Shown here piece by piece: positions 45,840 to 55,121 of a stretch of DNA of 64,000 bases (its first letter is position 1; each line of letters opens with the position of its first letter). The translations under genes were made by a program, and so were the position numbers. Where the stretch lies: assembly GCF_024171765.1 (NCBI RefSeq), contig NZ_JAMTCI010000001.1:2776796-2840795 (forward strand), written 5' to 3'. The stretch is from Williamsia deligens (GTDB taxonomy: Bacteria; Actinomycetota; Actinomycetes; Mycobacteriales; Mycobacteriaceae). The notes below the pieces were generated by a model. The model did no database searches. It was not told where the DNA came from and was given only the letters and a program-made list of their open reading frames with translations.

Positions 45840-46091
45840 TCAGCTGCCGAGCTTGGCCAGGACCTCGTTCACCGACGGGTTCGTGGCGGTGCTGCCGTCG
45901 GCGTACTTGACGGTCGGCACGACGTGGTTGCCGTTGTTGACGCTGCCGACGAACTCGGCGGCCGACGGCTCGCGCTCGATGTCGATCTCGGTCCACTCGA
46001 CGCCCTTGCTGCGCAGACCGGTCTTCAGTCGCGCGCAGAAGCCGCACCAGGACGTGGTGTACATGGTCAGGGCGGGGTTCTCGCTGCTCAT
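45840..46091 (-). CDS. mrx1: mycoredoxin-1 (glutaredoxin-like)
   Basis: 83 residues with the active site WCGFC in TMYTTSWCGFCARLK and the cis-Pro loop VVPTVKYADGS. Orthologue of Rv3198A, which reduces mycothiol-mixed disulfides. The size and sequence (AAEFVGSVNNGNHVVPTV) fit closely. A SigH-type promoter sits 10 nt upstream of ATG 46091, with no ribosome-binding site, implying a leaderless, stress-induced mRNA. Divergent from uvrD2. Confidence 0.93.
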   Translation of the reverse strand: MSSENPALTMYTTSWCGFCARLKTGLRSKGVEWTEIDIEREPSAAEFVGSVNNGNHVVPTVKYADGSTATNPSVNEVLAKLGS

Positions 46092-46100
46092 GATCAGCAG

Positions 46101-46126
46101 AACGTACTCGTCACCGCCGTGATTCC
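46101..46126 (-). promoter_or_regulatory. putative SigH-dependent promoter of mrx1 (GGAAT-N18-GTT)
   Basis: On the minus strand GGAAT (46126-46122), an 18-nt spacer and GTT (46103-46101), the same spacing as the sigH promoter at 5536. Gene start ATG at 46091. Confidence 0.6.
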
Positions 46127-46156
46127 TCTGTCGGTGGGTGCGGGGATACTGGACCC

Positions 46157-48232
46157 ATGCGCTCGCTCGAGGGACTCGACCCCGAACAGCAGGCCGCCGT
46201 CCTCGCGCCCCGGGGACCGGTCTGTGTCCTCGCGGGCGCCGGCACCGGCAAGACGCGCACCATCACGCGGCGCATCGCGCACCTGGTCAACGAGGGCCAT
46301 GTCCGCGGTGACCAGGTGCTCGCCGTCACCTTCACCGCCCGGGCGGCGGGGGAGATGCGCGGACGGCTCCGGTCGCTGGGGCTCTCCGGGTCGGGGAACG
46401 CGGTGCAGGCGCAGACGTTCCACGCCGCCGCGATGCGTCAGCTGCGGTACTTCTGGCCGCAGGCGGTCGGGTCGAGCCGGTGGGAACTGCTCGACAACAA
46501 GTTCCCCGTGGTGTCGCGGGCGGCGCGGCGCGCGGGTCTCGACACGTCCACGGAGACCCTTCGGGATCTGTCCTCGGAGATCGAGTGGTCGAAGGCGTCG
46601 CTGATCGGCGTCGACGACTATGTCGCCGAGGTCACACGACGGCACCGCGAGACACCGTTCGCGCCGGAGAAGGTGGCGGCCGTGTACGCCGGGTACGAGG
46701 CGGCCAAGGTGTCCCCCGAGGGCGACCAACTGCTCGACTTCGACGACCTCCTGCTGGTGACGGCGGGCATCCTCGCCGACAACACCGCGCTCGCGGAGGT
46801 CTTCCGCGACCGCTATCGCTGCTTCGTCGTCGACGAGTACCAGGACGTCACTCCCGCCCAGCAGAGCCTCCTCGACGCCTGGCTCGGCAACCGTGACGAC
46901 CTCACGGTCGTCGGTGACGCGAACCAGACCATCTACACGTTCACCGGGGCGAGCCCGCGCTATCTCCTCGACTTCACCCGCCGCTTCCCGGAGGCGACCC
47001 TCGTGCGCCTCGAGCGCGACTACCGCTCCACGCCGCAGGTCGTCAGCCTGGCCAACCGAGCCATCGGGTCCGCCCGCGGCCGGGTGGCAGGCACCCGGCT
47101 GGCGCTCATCGGTCAGCGCCCACCCGGTCCCGAGCCCGAGTTCGGCGAGTACGACGACGAACCCGCCGAGGCCGCAGCCGTCGCCAAGCGCATCACGAAG
47201 CTCCTCGAGAAGGGGACCCCGGCGTCGGAGATCGCGATCCTCTATCGCGTCAACGCCCAGGCACAGGCGCATGAGGACGCGCTGACGGCCGCGGGGATCG
47301 CGTATCAGGTGCGGGGCGGCGAGGCGTTCTTCCAGCGGTCAGAGATCCGACAGGCCATGCGCGCCCTGCAGTCCGCCGCCGGCCGCGACGATCTCCCCGC
47401 CGACGCCGACCTCACCACCGTGGTGCGTGCGGTGCTGGTCCCGCTCGGCCTCACCGACGAGGAACCGGCGGGTACCCAGGCCCGGCAACGCTGGGAGTCG
47501 TTGCGGGCGTTGGTCACCCTCACCGAGGACCTCGTGGCCGACGTCCCCGACCTCGCCCTCACGGGTCTCGTCGACGAACTCGCCGCACGCGCGCAGGCAC
47601 GGCACCCACCGACGGTGCAGGGCGTGACGCTGTCGTCGCTGCACGCGGCGAAGGGCCTCGAGTGGGACGCGGTGTTCCTCGCCGGTGTCACCGACGGGTC
47701 GCTGCCGATCAACCAGGCCATCAACGGATCCGACGAGGACGTCGAGGAGGAGCGCCGACTGTTCTACGTCGGCATCACCCGTGCCCGCGTCCACCTGCAC
47801 ATCTCGTGGGCGCTGTCGCGGTCGGAGGGTGGCCGCAAGAGTCGCCGCCGCTCACGGTTCCTCGCCGGGCTGGTGCCCGAGGACTCACCGGCATCGAGGA
47901 TCGCCGAACCGTCCAAGCCGGGACGACGGCCGCGGTGTCGCGTGTGCGGCAAACAGCTCATCGGGAAGACGGCGTCGTTGCTCAGTCGGTGCGAGGAGTG
48001 CCCGTCCGACCTCGACGAGGACCTGCTCGTCGCGTTGAAGGAATGGCGGCGGTCGCAGGCCGCGGAGCAGAAGGTCCCCGCCTTCGTCGTCTTCTCCGAC
48101 AACACCCTGCTCGCGATCGCCGAGCAGAAGCCGTCCGACGTCGCGGCGCTGGTGGCCATCCCGGGTATCGGCGCGAAGAAGCTCGACCAGTACGGCGAGA
48201 TGGTCCTCGGACTCGTCGCCGACACACGCTGA
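46157..48232 (+). CDS. uvrD2: ATP-dependent DNA helicase UvrD2
   Basis: 691 residues of the SF1A family. Q/Walker [10 protein letters not shown], Walker [10 protein letters not shown], motif [18 protein letters not shown], motif [30 protein letters not shown]-terminal tetracysteine module (CRVCGKQL...CEEC) and HRDC domain ([12 protein letters not shown]..., [13 protein letters not shown]) as in mycobacterial UvrD2. Essential in M. tuberculosis. ATG 46157 may be leaderless: a GATACT hexamer ends 7 nt upstream. Confidence 0.94.
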   Translation: MRSLEGLDPEQQAAVLAPRGPVCVLAGAGTGKTRTITRRIAHLVNEGHVRGDQVLAVTFTARAAGEMRGRLRSLGLSGSGNAVQAQTFHAAAMRQLRYFWPQAVGSSRWELLDNKFPVVSRAARRAGLDTSTETLRDLSSEIEWSKASLIGVDDYVAEVTRRHRETPFAPEKVAAVYAGYEAAKVSPEGDQLLDFDDLLLVTAGILADNTALAEVFRDRYRCFVVDEYQDVTPAQQSLLDAWLGNRDDLTVVGDANQTIYTFTGASPRYLLDFTRRFPEATLVRLERDYRSTPQVVSLANRAIGSARGRVAGTRLALIGQRPPGPEPEFGEYDDEPAEAAAVAKRITKLLEKGTPASEIAILYRVNAQAQAHEDALTAAGIAYQVRGGEAFFQRSEIRQAMRALQSAAGRDDLPADADLTTVVRAVLVPLGLTDEEPAGTQARQRWESLRALVTLTEDLVADVPDLALTGLVDELAARAQARHPPTVQGVTLSSLHAAKGLEWDAVFLAGVTDGSLPINQAINGSDEDVEEERRLFYVGITRARVHLHISWALSRSEGGRKSRRRSRFLAGLVPEDSPASRIAEPSKPGRRPRCRVCGKQLIGKTASLLSRCEECPSDLDEDLLVALKEWRRSQAAEQKVPAFVVFSDNTLLAIAEQKPSDVAALVAIPGIGAKKLDQYGEMVLGLVADTR

Positions 48233-48268
48233 CGCGCAGATCCGGACCTCGCGAGAAAACCGCAGGTC

Positions 48269-48307
48269 AAAAATGGGTTGTGCGTCAGGCGAACGGTCTC
48301 GTACTCT
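48269..48307 (+). promoter_or_regulatory. putative WhiB7-autoregulated promoter
   Basis: A/T-rich AAAAAT (48269-48274) adjoining -35 TTGTGC (48278-48283), 18-nt spacer, -10 TACTCT (48302-48307). Known WhiB7 targets have an A/T stretch just upstream of the -35. The start of transcription would be near 48314, giving a leader of about 390 nt before whiB7. Confidence 0.65.
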
Positions 48308-48368
48308 TCTTCACATCGGTACGGGACATCTCCCGTGCGGCCTCGGAGAGCGGAAGGACGTGAGTCGA

Positions 48369-48533
48369 ATGATGAACATCGTCGTCAACGGCTTCGCAGC
48401 TGCCGCATTCGCCCCCGCAGGCGCACACCGCTGGTTTGTCGAGCGTGCCCGCACCGCCTCCGCCGGCGCTGCGCACCACGCCACCTCCCTGCCGGCAGTC
48501 GCCGCCCGCGACGCGATCCCCGTGCCGATCTAG
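48369..48533 (+). CDS. upstream ORF in the whiB7 leader (54 codons)
   Basis: Encodes a 54-residue Ala-rich peptide starting MMNIVVNGF and ending RDAIPVPI. GGAAGGA precedes the ATG by 10 nt; a GTG at 48360 would add three residues. It lies between the whiB7 promoter and a hairpin. Known mycobacterial whiB7 leaders contain such an ORF and sense ribosome stalling. Not likely to be a functional protein. Confidence 0.6.
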   Translation: MMNIVVNGFAAAAFAPAGAHRWFVERARTASAGAAHHATSLPAVAARDAIPVPI

Positions 48534-48568
48534 ACGAGATCTCCAGCGCCCCAGCGCTGAGACTCCCA

Positions 48569-48611
48569 GGCCACGGCGATCGCACCCGCGAACCCCGTGG
48601 CCTTCTTCGTT
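48569..48611 (+). terminator. attenuator-like hairpin in the whiB7 leader
   Basis: GGCCACGG (48569-48576) pairs with CCGTGGCC (48595-48602) and is followed by TTCTTCGTT, resembling an intrinsic terminator. A small alternative stem AGCGC-CCCA-GCGCT (about 48544-48557) and the palindrome GAGATCTC precede it, giving scope for competing structures. No hairpin was verified by folding. Confidence 0.5.
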
Positions 48612-48702
48612 CCCGGTCCCCATCGGACCACTGGAGAAGCGACCCGGGTCGCGACACACGAACACCCCGACCCGATCCGTCCCATCCAGTCAAGGAGCCG
48701 AC

Positions 48703-49008
48703 ATGACCGCCCCGGCAGTCGACACCCGACCGACCGACACCGACCTCAGACCCGAGACCGTGGCCGCCGCTCGCCGCCTGCCCTGCCGGGTCTCCGACCC
48801 CGACCTGTGGTTCGCCGACAACCCCACCGACCTGGAGCAGGCCAAGGCGCTCTGTGGTGCCTGCCCCCTGCGTGAGGCGTGTCTCGCCGAGGCACTGGCT
48901 CGCAATGAGCCGTGGGGCGTGTGGGGTGGCGAGATCCTCGAGCAGGGAATCGTCATCGCGCGCAAGCGTCCTCGCGGACGGCCACGCAAGAACCCGGTCG
49001 CCGCGTGA
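48703..49008 (+). CDS. whiB7: transcriptional regulator WhiB7
   Basis: 101 residues. Fe-S cysteines in PCRVSDPDLWF, CGACPLREAC; EPWGVWGG turn; C-terminal AT-hook RGRPRKN, which distinguishes WhiB7. Activates intrinsic antibiotic-resistance genes with SigA in mycobacteria. AAGGAG precedes ATG 48703. Preceded by a promoter, upstream ORF and attenuator, and next to uvrD2, as in M. tuberculosis. Confidence 0.95.
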   Translation: MTAPAVDTRPTDTDLRPETVAAARRLPCRVSDPDLWFADNPTDLEQAKALCGACPLREACLAEALARNEPWGVWGGEILEQGIVIARKRPRGRPRKNPVAA

Positions 49009-49043
49009 GCGGCAATGGGTCCGACAGCGGCGTGAGGGTGACC

Positions 49044-49087
49044 GGTGCCGGGTCTGTGATCAGTTCTCTGATCGCAGACCCGGCACC
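49044..49087. terminator. long hairpin terminator between whiB7 and the ABC1 gene
   Basis: 20-bp stem (49044-49063 with 49068-49087, one mismatch/wobble) with loop TTCT. The ABC1 stop codon and final codons lie inside it, so the hairpin is shared with coding sequence. Confidence 0.8.
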
Positions 49088-50382
49088 CACTTCTCCATGA
49101 TCCTGCGGTACGGCGCCTCGGCGTCGAGCTGGGCCGCGATGCCCACACATCCGCCGAGCACGCGGAACACCATGACGTATTCGGCGGGAACGTTGAGGTG
49201 ACGCGACGTCTTGTAGACGTCCCCCTTGAGATCGGTCGCCTTGCCGGCCGCCCGCTGCAACCACTTCCGGGTGAAGTGGAACGACTCCGCCAACAGCGGG
49301 TCGACGTAGGGCTTGAGGTAGTTCTCGATGTCGACGGCCGTCACGCGGTCGCGGTTGGCACCGGTGATGAAGCCGGCGTCGGCCATGGCCTCGACGAGAC
49401 CGTCATAGTCCTGATCGCGCGCGAGCGCGAGGATCGGTCCGATCGCCGCGGGCAACCCGTCGGGATAGATCCCGACAGCGCCGTAGTCGAGCACGATGAG
49501 GCGGCCGTCGGCGTGGATGCGGAAGTTCCCGGGGTGCGGGTCGCCGTGGAGGAGGCCGACGCGGGACGGTGACGAGATCTCGAACTCGGCGAGCTTCGCG
49601 GCGGCGGTGTTGCGTTCCTCCGCGGTCCCCGATGCGATGACCTGCGACAGCGGGGTGCCCTCCACCCATTCGCTGACGACGACCTTGGGTGCGCTGGCGA
49701 CCACCTTGGGCACGAGCACCTCGGGGTCGCCGTCGAACTCGGCCGCGAACGCCCGCTGGTTCTCTGCCTCGGCCTGGTAGTCGAGCTCGTCCTCGGTGCG
49801 GGCGATCAGCTCGTCGACGAGGGCCCGCACGTCGGTCCCGGGTGTCATCCGCTGGATGATCGACGACAGCCGCGACAGCGTCTTGAGGTCGGCCCGCAGG
49901 GCGTGGTCCGCGCCGGGGTACTGGATCTTGACGGCGACCTCGCGCCCGTCCGCCCACACACCGCGGTGCACCTGACCGATGCTCGCCGACGCCGCGGGTT
50001 CGTCGGAGAACTCGCTGAAGCGGGACCGCCAGGCGGTGCCCAGCTGTGCGTCGAGGACCTGGTGGACCTTCTTCGCGGGCAGGGGTGGCGCCTCCGCCTG
50101 CAATTTCACCAGTGCCTCGCGGAACGGCTCCCCGAACTCGTCGGGGATCGCGGCTTCCATCACCGACAGCGCCTGGCCGACCTTCATGGCCCCGCCCTTG
50201 AGCTCACCGAGGGTGGTGAAGACCTGTTCCGCGGCCTTCTCCATCAGTTCTGCGTTGATCTCGTCGCGGTCCTTGCCCGCCAGTCGCTTGCCGAACCCGG
50301 CCGCTGCGCGCCCCGCCATGCCCAGCGGTAGTGCCGCGAGTTTGGCGTTGCGCCGGCCCCGCCCCTCGGTGATGTCGGCCAT
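49060..50382 (-). CDS. ABC1/UbiB-family atypical kinase (Rv3197-like)
   Basis: 440 residues. ABC1 motifs: GGAMKVGQALS (KxGQ), AAASIGQVHRG-type loop, VAVKIQYPG (Lys), LLHGDPHPGNF (catalytic loop) and VLDYGAVG (DxG-like). ATG 50382 preceded by AGGAGG. Such proteins support lipid or quinone metabolism in other systems; here the target is unknown. Conserved beside whiB7 and in opposite orientation. Confidence 0.9.
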   Translation of the reverse strand: MADITEGRGRRNAKLAALPLGMAGRAAAGFGKRLAGKDRDEINAELMEKAAEQVFTTLGELKGGAMKVGQALSVMEAAIPDEFGEPFREALVKLQAEAPPLPAKKVHQVLDAQLGTAWRSRFSEFSDEPAASASIGQVHRGVWADGREVAVKIQYPGADHALRADLKTLSRLSSIIQRMTPGTDVRALVDELIARTEDELDYQAEAENQRAFAAEFDGDPEVLVPKVVASAPKVVVSEWVEGTPLSQVIASGTAEERNTAAAKLAEFEISSPSRVGLLHGDPHPGNFRIHADGRLIVLDYGAVGIYPDGLPAAIGPILALARDQDYDGLVEAMADAGFITGANRDRVTAVDIENYLKPYVDPLLAESFHFTRKWLQRAAGKATDLKGDVYKTSRHLNVPAEYVMVFRVLGGCVGIAAQLDAEAPYRRIMEKWVPGLRSEN

Positions 50383-50416
50383 GTGCCTCGTACCTCCTGG
50401 TCGACACCACGATAGT

Positions 50417-51316
50417 TCACCGGCGAAAACAACAACCGCAGAGCGGGTGTGGCGTCCACCTCCGCATCCGCAGCCGAGCGGGCCGACTGCGGTACTCGAG
50501 CGTGTGCCCCACGGTGGGTGGGAGCGGCAGGCGACCACCCTGTGGGTCTCGTCCGAGACGTGCGAGGCCGTCGGCGACGTGCTCGATCTGCTCGAGCGCG
50601 AGACCGGCGGTGGCGACGGCCGTCGCGGTGCCGGCGTACCCGACGCTGCCGATCATCTGACCGCTGACGACCGGCCACTCGGGGTCACGGTCGGCGCGGT
50701 GGCAGTCGGCGCAGCGGAGGCAGCTGCTCCGTCCCGGCAGCACGAGTGGCCCGACGATCCCGACGCCGCCCCGCAGGCACACCTGCAGGTGCGGGATGCC
50801 CCGCGTCATCAGCCCGGAGACCGTCGACGGATCGTGGACGAGCGCGTCGCACAGGACGACGAGCTGGTCCGACCATGCCGCGAGCGGCACCTCGTCGCCG
50901 TCCGAGGCGCGGGGGCGTGCGATCGACGTGGTCACCACGGTGCCGGTGTCCCGCAGCAGCGCCGTCAGCCGCGTCGCGAGGGGGCCGCGGCCGTGCACCC
51001 GCACGTGCAGGTCACCTCCGCGGACCGCGGTGACGTCGGAGGTGACGCCCGCGCTCGACATCCGTCGGAACAGTTCGTCGACGTCGTCGACCGCCAGCCC
51101 GAGTGCGGTTGCGGCGCGCGCGATCTCGACCGCTGTGCGGGGCGTCGACAACGACCGCACGAAGCCGACGAACGCCGCCGGGGACAGGTGGGGCGGCAGG
51201 TCCACGATGAGTCCGGCGTCGGCGTCAGCGCCGATCTGGATCGCGCGGCCGCCGCGGTGGACCACCGGGACATCGGGCCGCAGGGTGGCGGCATCGGTGC
51301 GGGACATGCCCGACAC
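50417..51316 (-). CDS. ThiF/E1-like protein (Rv3196-like, possible cyclodehydratase-type partner)
   Basis: 299 residues. N-terminal winged-helix-like part (to about 90), then VRVHGRGPLATRL as a degenerate nucleotide-binding loop, WSDQLVVLCDALVHDP, and zinc-binding cysteines CLRCADC with a second pair near the C-terminus (CGCC). Resembles the 'ocin-ThiF' group seen with RiPP cyclodehydratases, but no precursor peptide or YcaO gene is nearby. Located between ABC1 and the DUF2342 zincin as Rv3196 lies between Rv3197 and Rv3195. Confidence 0.65.
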   Translation of the reverse strand: MSGMSRTDAATLRPDVPVVHRGGRAIQIGADADAGLIVDLPPHLSPAAFVGFVRSLSTPRTAVEIARAATALGLAVDDVDELFRRMSSAGVTSDVTAVRGGDLHVRVHGRGPLATRLTALLRDTGTVVTTSIARPRASDGDEVPLAAWSDQLVVLCDALVHDPSTVSGLMTRGIPHLQVCLRGGVGIVGPLVLPGRSSCLRCADCHRADRDPEWPVVSGQMIGSVGYAGTATAVATAGLALEQIEHVADGLARLGRDPQGGRLPLPPTVGHTLEYRSRPARLRMRRWTPHPLCGCCFRR

Positions 51317-51369
51317 CTTCGCACCCGCATCCGTCGTCGAACGGCCGCCGAGTGCGGTTGTCCACAGGC

Positions 51370-52818
51370 TCAGGCGCCGGTGGGGCGGTCCTTGTCGTCG
51401 CCGTCGCCGGTGTCCTCCGGTGAGTCCGTCGCGGCGGGGTCAGCTGTGCCACCGGCTGCGGCCTCGTCGGCAATCTGCTTCTCGAGCTCGGCGATCGGGT
51501 CGTCGAACCGACCGTCTCCGCCACCGATCACCCGATCGATGAACCCGGCGGGGGAGTCGATGTCGTCGGCGTCGGGCATGAGGTCGGGGTGGGCCCACAC
51601 GCCGTCGCGGGTGGCGACGTCACCGGCGTCGAGGAGCTTGTCCCACAGTGCGGCGGCCTCGCGCACCTTGCGCGGACGCAGTTCCAGCCCGACGAGCGTC
51701 GCGAACGTCTGCTCGGCGGGGCCTCCGGTCGCCCGTCGGCGACGCATCGTCTCCGCCAGCGCGCCGGCGCTGGGGATCCGGTCGGCCAGGGCCTGGTCCA
51801 CGACGCGCTCCACCCATCCCTCGATCAGCGCGAGCAATGTCTCGAGGCGCGCAAGCGCGGCCTCCTGTTCGGGTGAGGTCGTCGGCTCGAACGAGGTGCC
51901 CGCCGACATCAGCTCCTCGATCTTGCCGGGGTTCGACAGCAGCTCGGTCGGGTCGATCGACTGGGCGGCCTCCTGGATCCCGGAGAAGTCCATGGTGATG
52001 CCGCGGGCGTACTCCTCCACGGACGACAGCAGTCGCTGGCGCAGCCACGGGACGTGCGCGAAGAGGCGGACGTGGGCCGCCTCGCGCGCGGCGAGGAACA
52101 CGATGATCTCCTGCGCGGGCTGCTCGAGCCCGTCGGCGAAGGCGGCGATCGCCTCCGGCAGCAGCACCGCCGTGCCCGACGGCGCCAACGGGACGCCGAC
52201 GTCGGTGGAGGTGAGCACCTCCTTGGCGAGGTGACCCAGTCCCTGGCCGAGCTGGGTCCCGAACGCCATCCCGCCCATCTGCGTGACCATGCCCAGCATC
52301 GGACCGGCGAACTGACGCGCCTCCTCGGGGAGTCCGGTCGCGAACATCCCCGAGATCTGGGACGCGATCGGATCGCACAGGATCTTCCACGTCGGCAGCG
52401 TCTCCTCGAGCCACTGCACCGGCGTCCACGCGAGCGATCTCGTCACACCCGCGGGCAGGGTGGTCGCGCCGTCCAGCCAGACCTCGACCAGATGCAGGGC
52501 GTCGGTGACGGCCGCGCGCTGGTTGTCGTCGAGGCGGGTGAAGTCACCGATCTGCTGGCGCGCCAACGAGGTCGCCACCTGATAGTTGACCGGTCCGCCG
52601 CCGCCGGCTCCTCCGCCCTGACCCATGCCGCTGAGCATCGAGCCGAGCTGGGAGAGCATCTGGCCCAGCTGATTCGGGTCGAAACCTCCACCGCCGAACG
52701 GATCGGCCCCGCCGAACGGGTTCCCGCCCGGGTTGGACGACGAGCCGTCGCCCTTGCGGTCGCGGTCGTCGTCGCCGTCACCGTGGCCCGAGCTGAATCC
52801 GAAAGGCAGGTCGTTCAT
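51370..52818 (-). CDS. zinc-dependent metalloprotease-like protein (DUF2342, Rv3195-like)
   Basis: 482 residues. Gly/Asn-rich N-terminus (NPFGGADPFGGGG), then a long helical domain with the DUF2342 signature AREAAHVRLFAHVPWLR, which in this zincin-like group carries the putative metal-binding His residues. Acidic C-terminus. Function unproven. ATG 52818 selected because the upstream frame is unlike the family. Ends 53 nt from the E1-like gene start, so the two form a pair. Confidence 0.85.
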   Translation of the reverse strand: MNDLPFGFSSGHGDGDDDRDRKGDGSSSNPGGNPFGGADPFGGGGFDPNQLGQMLSQLGSMLSGMGQGGGAGGGGPVNYQVATSLARQQIGDFTRLDDNQRAAVTDALHLVEVWLDGATTLPAGVTRSLAWTPVQWLEETLPTWKILCDPIASQISGMFATGLPEEARQFAGPMLGMVTQMGGMAFGTQLGQGLGHLAKEVLTSTDVGVPLAPSGTAVLLPEAIAAFADGLEQPAQEIIVFLAAREAAHVRLFAHVPWLRQRLLSSVEEYARGITMDFSGIQEAAQSIDPTELLSNPGKIEELMSAGTSFEPTTSPEQEAALARLETLLALIEGWVERVVDQALADRIPSAGALAETMRRRRATGGPAEQTFATLVGLELRPRKVREAAALWDKLLDAGDVATRDGVWAHPDLMPDADDIDSPAGFIDRVIGGGDGRFDDPIAELEKQIADEAAAGGTADPAATDSPEDTGDGDDKDRPTGA

Positions 52819-52924
52819 GGCGACCACGGTACCGGCGTGACCATGCCCGATGGCCGGTGCGGAGGCGCTCGACTCACCGGTTTCGCTCTCAGCGCACTTT
52901 GCGCGCACGGTGACCGCAAGACTG

Positions 52925-52951
52925 TTGACGATCGGCAAGCGTCATTACATT
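52925..52951 (+). promoter_or_regulatory. putative promoter of the envelope operon
   Basis: TTGACG (52925-52930), 15-nt spacer, TACATT (52946-52951), about 50 nt upstream of ATG 53000. Lies between the divergent zincin gene and the four-gene operon. Confidence 0.5.
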
Positions 52952-52999
52952 TCGCTCGGTTTGTCCACACCCGCCTCGGCGGGCGACCGATGGAGCGGC

Positions 53000-54091
53000 A
53001 TGACGCAGCAGCACACCACATCGAGCCCGGGTCGGGGGACCGGTCCGCTACGACGGGCGGTCGCCCTGCTGGGGGCCGCGCTGATGGCGGGGGCCATGGC
53101 GTCGATCGCCGCCGCCCCGGCGTCCGCGGCACCGACGCCGCTCGACGGTCTGTTCGCCCTCGACTCCGGTGTGTGCTCGGGCGGCTCGGTGACCGGGTCG
53201 TTCTTCCGCATGATCCTGCCCGCCGGCTCGACGAGCGGGCCCTTCCTCTCCAACAGCGACTCCGGGTGCTCCGACAAGTCGGTGACCCCGCTCGCGCCGG
53301 GCACCGACGGCGGCCTCACCTCGGGTGGGTATCAGCCGCAGCCGGCGCAGGCGTTCGACGGTGCGGGGAACGCGGTGTCCGGGCGGGTGACCCGGCCGGT
53401 CAAGTTCTACGGCGTCGGGTTCGCGACCGCGACGAACAGCACCGACCCGCAGACGGGCGGCGCCGCGGCGCTCCCGCGGATCTCCGCCGACGGCACGACG
53501 CTGAGCGGCGACCTCAGTGCCTTCGGTGTGACCTGGAACAAGCAGGTGTTCAACCAGGGTGCTCCCAAGCCCGGCGGAGGCCTGCCGGGGAAGACGACGG
53601 CTCTGCGCGGGACGATCGACCGGTCCAGCGGTGCCTTCGTGATCGAGTGGACCAGCCAGATCGTGGGCGGGCCGTTCAACAACTTCACCGGTCTGTGGCA
53701 TCTCGCCGGGACCTACCGCGGCAGCGGCCTCGGGACGGTACCCGCCGCGCAGGGACCGGCCGCGGCGGGTACCGGCCAGACCCCGGCCGCCGCGGGCGGG
53801 CCGACGGGCGCGGCACCGACGGCAGCGGCCGGCGCGAGCGCGCAGGTCCCGGCCGGTCGACAGGCCCCGGCGGTGGGCGCCCAGCCGGTCGCCGGCACCG
53901 CCGGCACCGCCGTCGCCGCGGCCGACCCCGCGCTGACCGCCCGGGAGGTGAGCGTGCCCGGGAACGGGCAGCCCCGCTGGCTGCTCCCGGTGCTCGTGGT
54001 GATCACCGCGGTCGCGGCAGCCCTGCTGACCAACGCCGACCGCCTGTTCCGGCGGCATCCGACCGCGGCGGCATCGCCCGATGACGACTGA
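53000..54091 (+). CDS. secreted/membrane-anchored protein, paralogue A of the envelope operon
   Basis: 363 residues; not recognised. Signal peptide (hydrophobic about 24-42, AAPASAAP cleavage), a domain of about 200 residues, a Pro/Ala/Gly linker, and a C-terminal membrane helix (LLPVLVVITAVAAALLTN) with RLFRRHP inside. The domain shares GLFxLDxG, FRMxxPAG, GPFxxNxDS, DPQT, FNQGAPK and EWTSxIVGGPFNxFTGxWHL with the lipoprotein at 55118-55996. Likely exposed on the outer face of the membrane. Overlaps the next gene. Confidence 0.82.
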   Translation: MTQQHTTSSPGRGTGPLRRAVALLGAALMAGAMASIAAAPASAAPTPLDGLFALDSGVCSGGSVTGSFFRMILPAGSTSGPFLSNSDSGCSDKSVTPLAPGTDGGLTSGGYQPQPAQAFDGAGNAVSGRVTRPVKFYGVGFATATNSTDPQTGGAAALPRISADGTTLSGDLSAFGVTWNKQVFNQGAPKPGGGLPGKTTALRGTIDRSSGAFVIEWTSQIVGGPFNNFTGLWHLAGTYRGSGLGTVPAAQGPAAAGTGQTPAAAGGPTGAAPTAAAGASAQVPAGRQAPAVGAQPVAGTAGTAVAAADPALTAREVSVPGNGQPRWLLPVLVVITAVAAALLTNADRLFRRHPTAAASPDDD

Positions 54092-55121
54092 GAGAACCGG
54101 CCCGGTCATCACGGGGTCGACGAGTGATGCCCTGGACGAGTCGATGCCGGCCGTCGTCACGACGGACGACCCGCGACCACCGCCGCGGAGGTCGTGGCCG
54201 TGGGTGCTGTCCGGCGTGGTCGGTCTGCTTCTCGTGGTTGCGCCGCTGGCCGGGGGGATGCTGTACCCGGCCGCGCAGGGTCAGGCCATGCTGACGGCGT
54301 TCGCGCCGTACGTCACCGAGCAGCGTCTCGACGGGTTCCGGGCCGACCTCGATCGGCTGGACGCAGCGCATCAGGCGGTGGTCCGGCTCGACACCTCGGG
54401 CGTCGTCGACGTGGCGCGGTACCCGCAGATCGACGGGTTCGTGATGCGCTATCCCGCGATCGACGCGGACATGCGGCAGCTCGTCGACCGCATCGACGCG
54501 GGCCGTCCCGACTTCGACCGCCTCGCCGCCCTGCGACCGATCGACATCATCCCGTTCCTGCCGATCGGTGCGGGCCTGCTGATCGTCGCGGGGTCGATCT
54601 GGGCGTGGCGGCGGGCCAGAGCAGGGCGCAGCCCGGTGCCCGCCGGGCTCGTCGTCGCGGTCGTCGCCGTCGCCCTGGTGGTGACACCGCTGGTGCGCGG
54701 CATGCCCACCGACACCCGCGCCGCGACACCGCTGCTCGACCGCTTCTCCACCGTCCTGACCACCGAGAAGGTCCGCGACGTCCAGGGCTACTTCGTGGTC
54801 CTCGTCGGTGCGGTGGGTGCCGTCGACAGCGGCTATCGCGCCGACATCGCGACCGCGCCCCGGCAGGACGTTGCGGCGGTCGACGATCTCCGTGCGCAGT
54901 GGCAACGGATGTCGTCGGACTTCGCCGGTCTGATCGGGACGATGAACGACAACATCGCCAACTACCGGGGCGTCCGTGCCCTGAACGACCGGACCACCGC
55001 CCTGGGGGCGGGTGCGTTCGCGATCCTGCCGTGGTTCCTCGTCGGCGCGGGCCTGCTCACCGCGGCGACCGCGGTCGCGGGCACCACGGGCGGACCGCGG
55101 CGTCGACGAGGAGAGAGATGA
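54081..55121 (+). CDS. polytopic membrane protein of the envelope operon
   Basis: 346 residues with four hydrophobic segments (about 41-60, 155-175, 193-210, 312-333) flanking two larger extracytoplasmic segments (about 65-150 and 215-305). The second external part is helical (FSTVLTTEKVRDVQGYFVVLVG...LRAQWQRMSSDFAGL). No known family recognised. Starts inside the end of paralogue A and overlaps the lipoprotein gene by 4 nt (ATGA). Confidence 0.8.
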   Translation: MTTERTGPVITGSTSDALDESMPAVVTTDDPRPPPRRSWPWVLSGVVGLLLVVAPLAGGMLYPAAQGQAMLTAFAPYVTEQRLDGFRADLDRLDAAHQAVVRLDTSGVVDVARYPQIDGFVMRYPAIDADMRQLVDRIDAGRPDFDRLAALRPIDIIPFLPIGAGLLIVAGSIWAWRRARAGRSPVPAGLVVAVVAVALVVTPLVRGMPTDTRAATPLLDRFSTVLTTEKVRDVQGYFVVLVGAVGAVDSGYRADIATAPRQDVAAVDDLRAQWQRMSSDFAGLIGTMNDNIANYRGVRALNDRTTALGAGAFAILPWFLVGAGLLTAATAVAGTTGGPRRRRGER

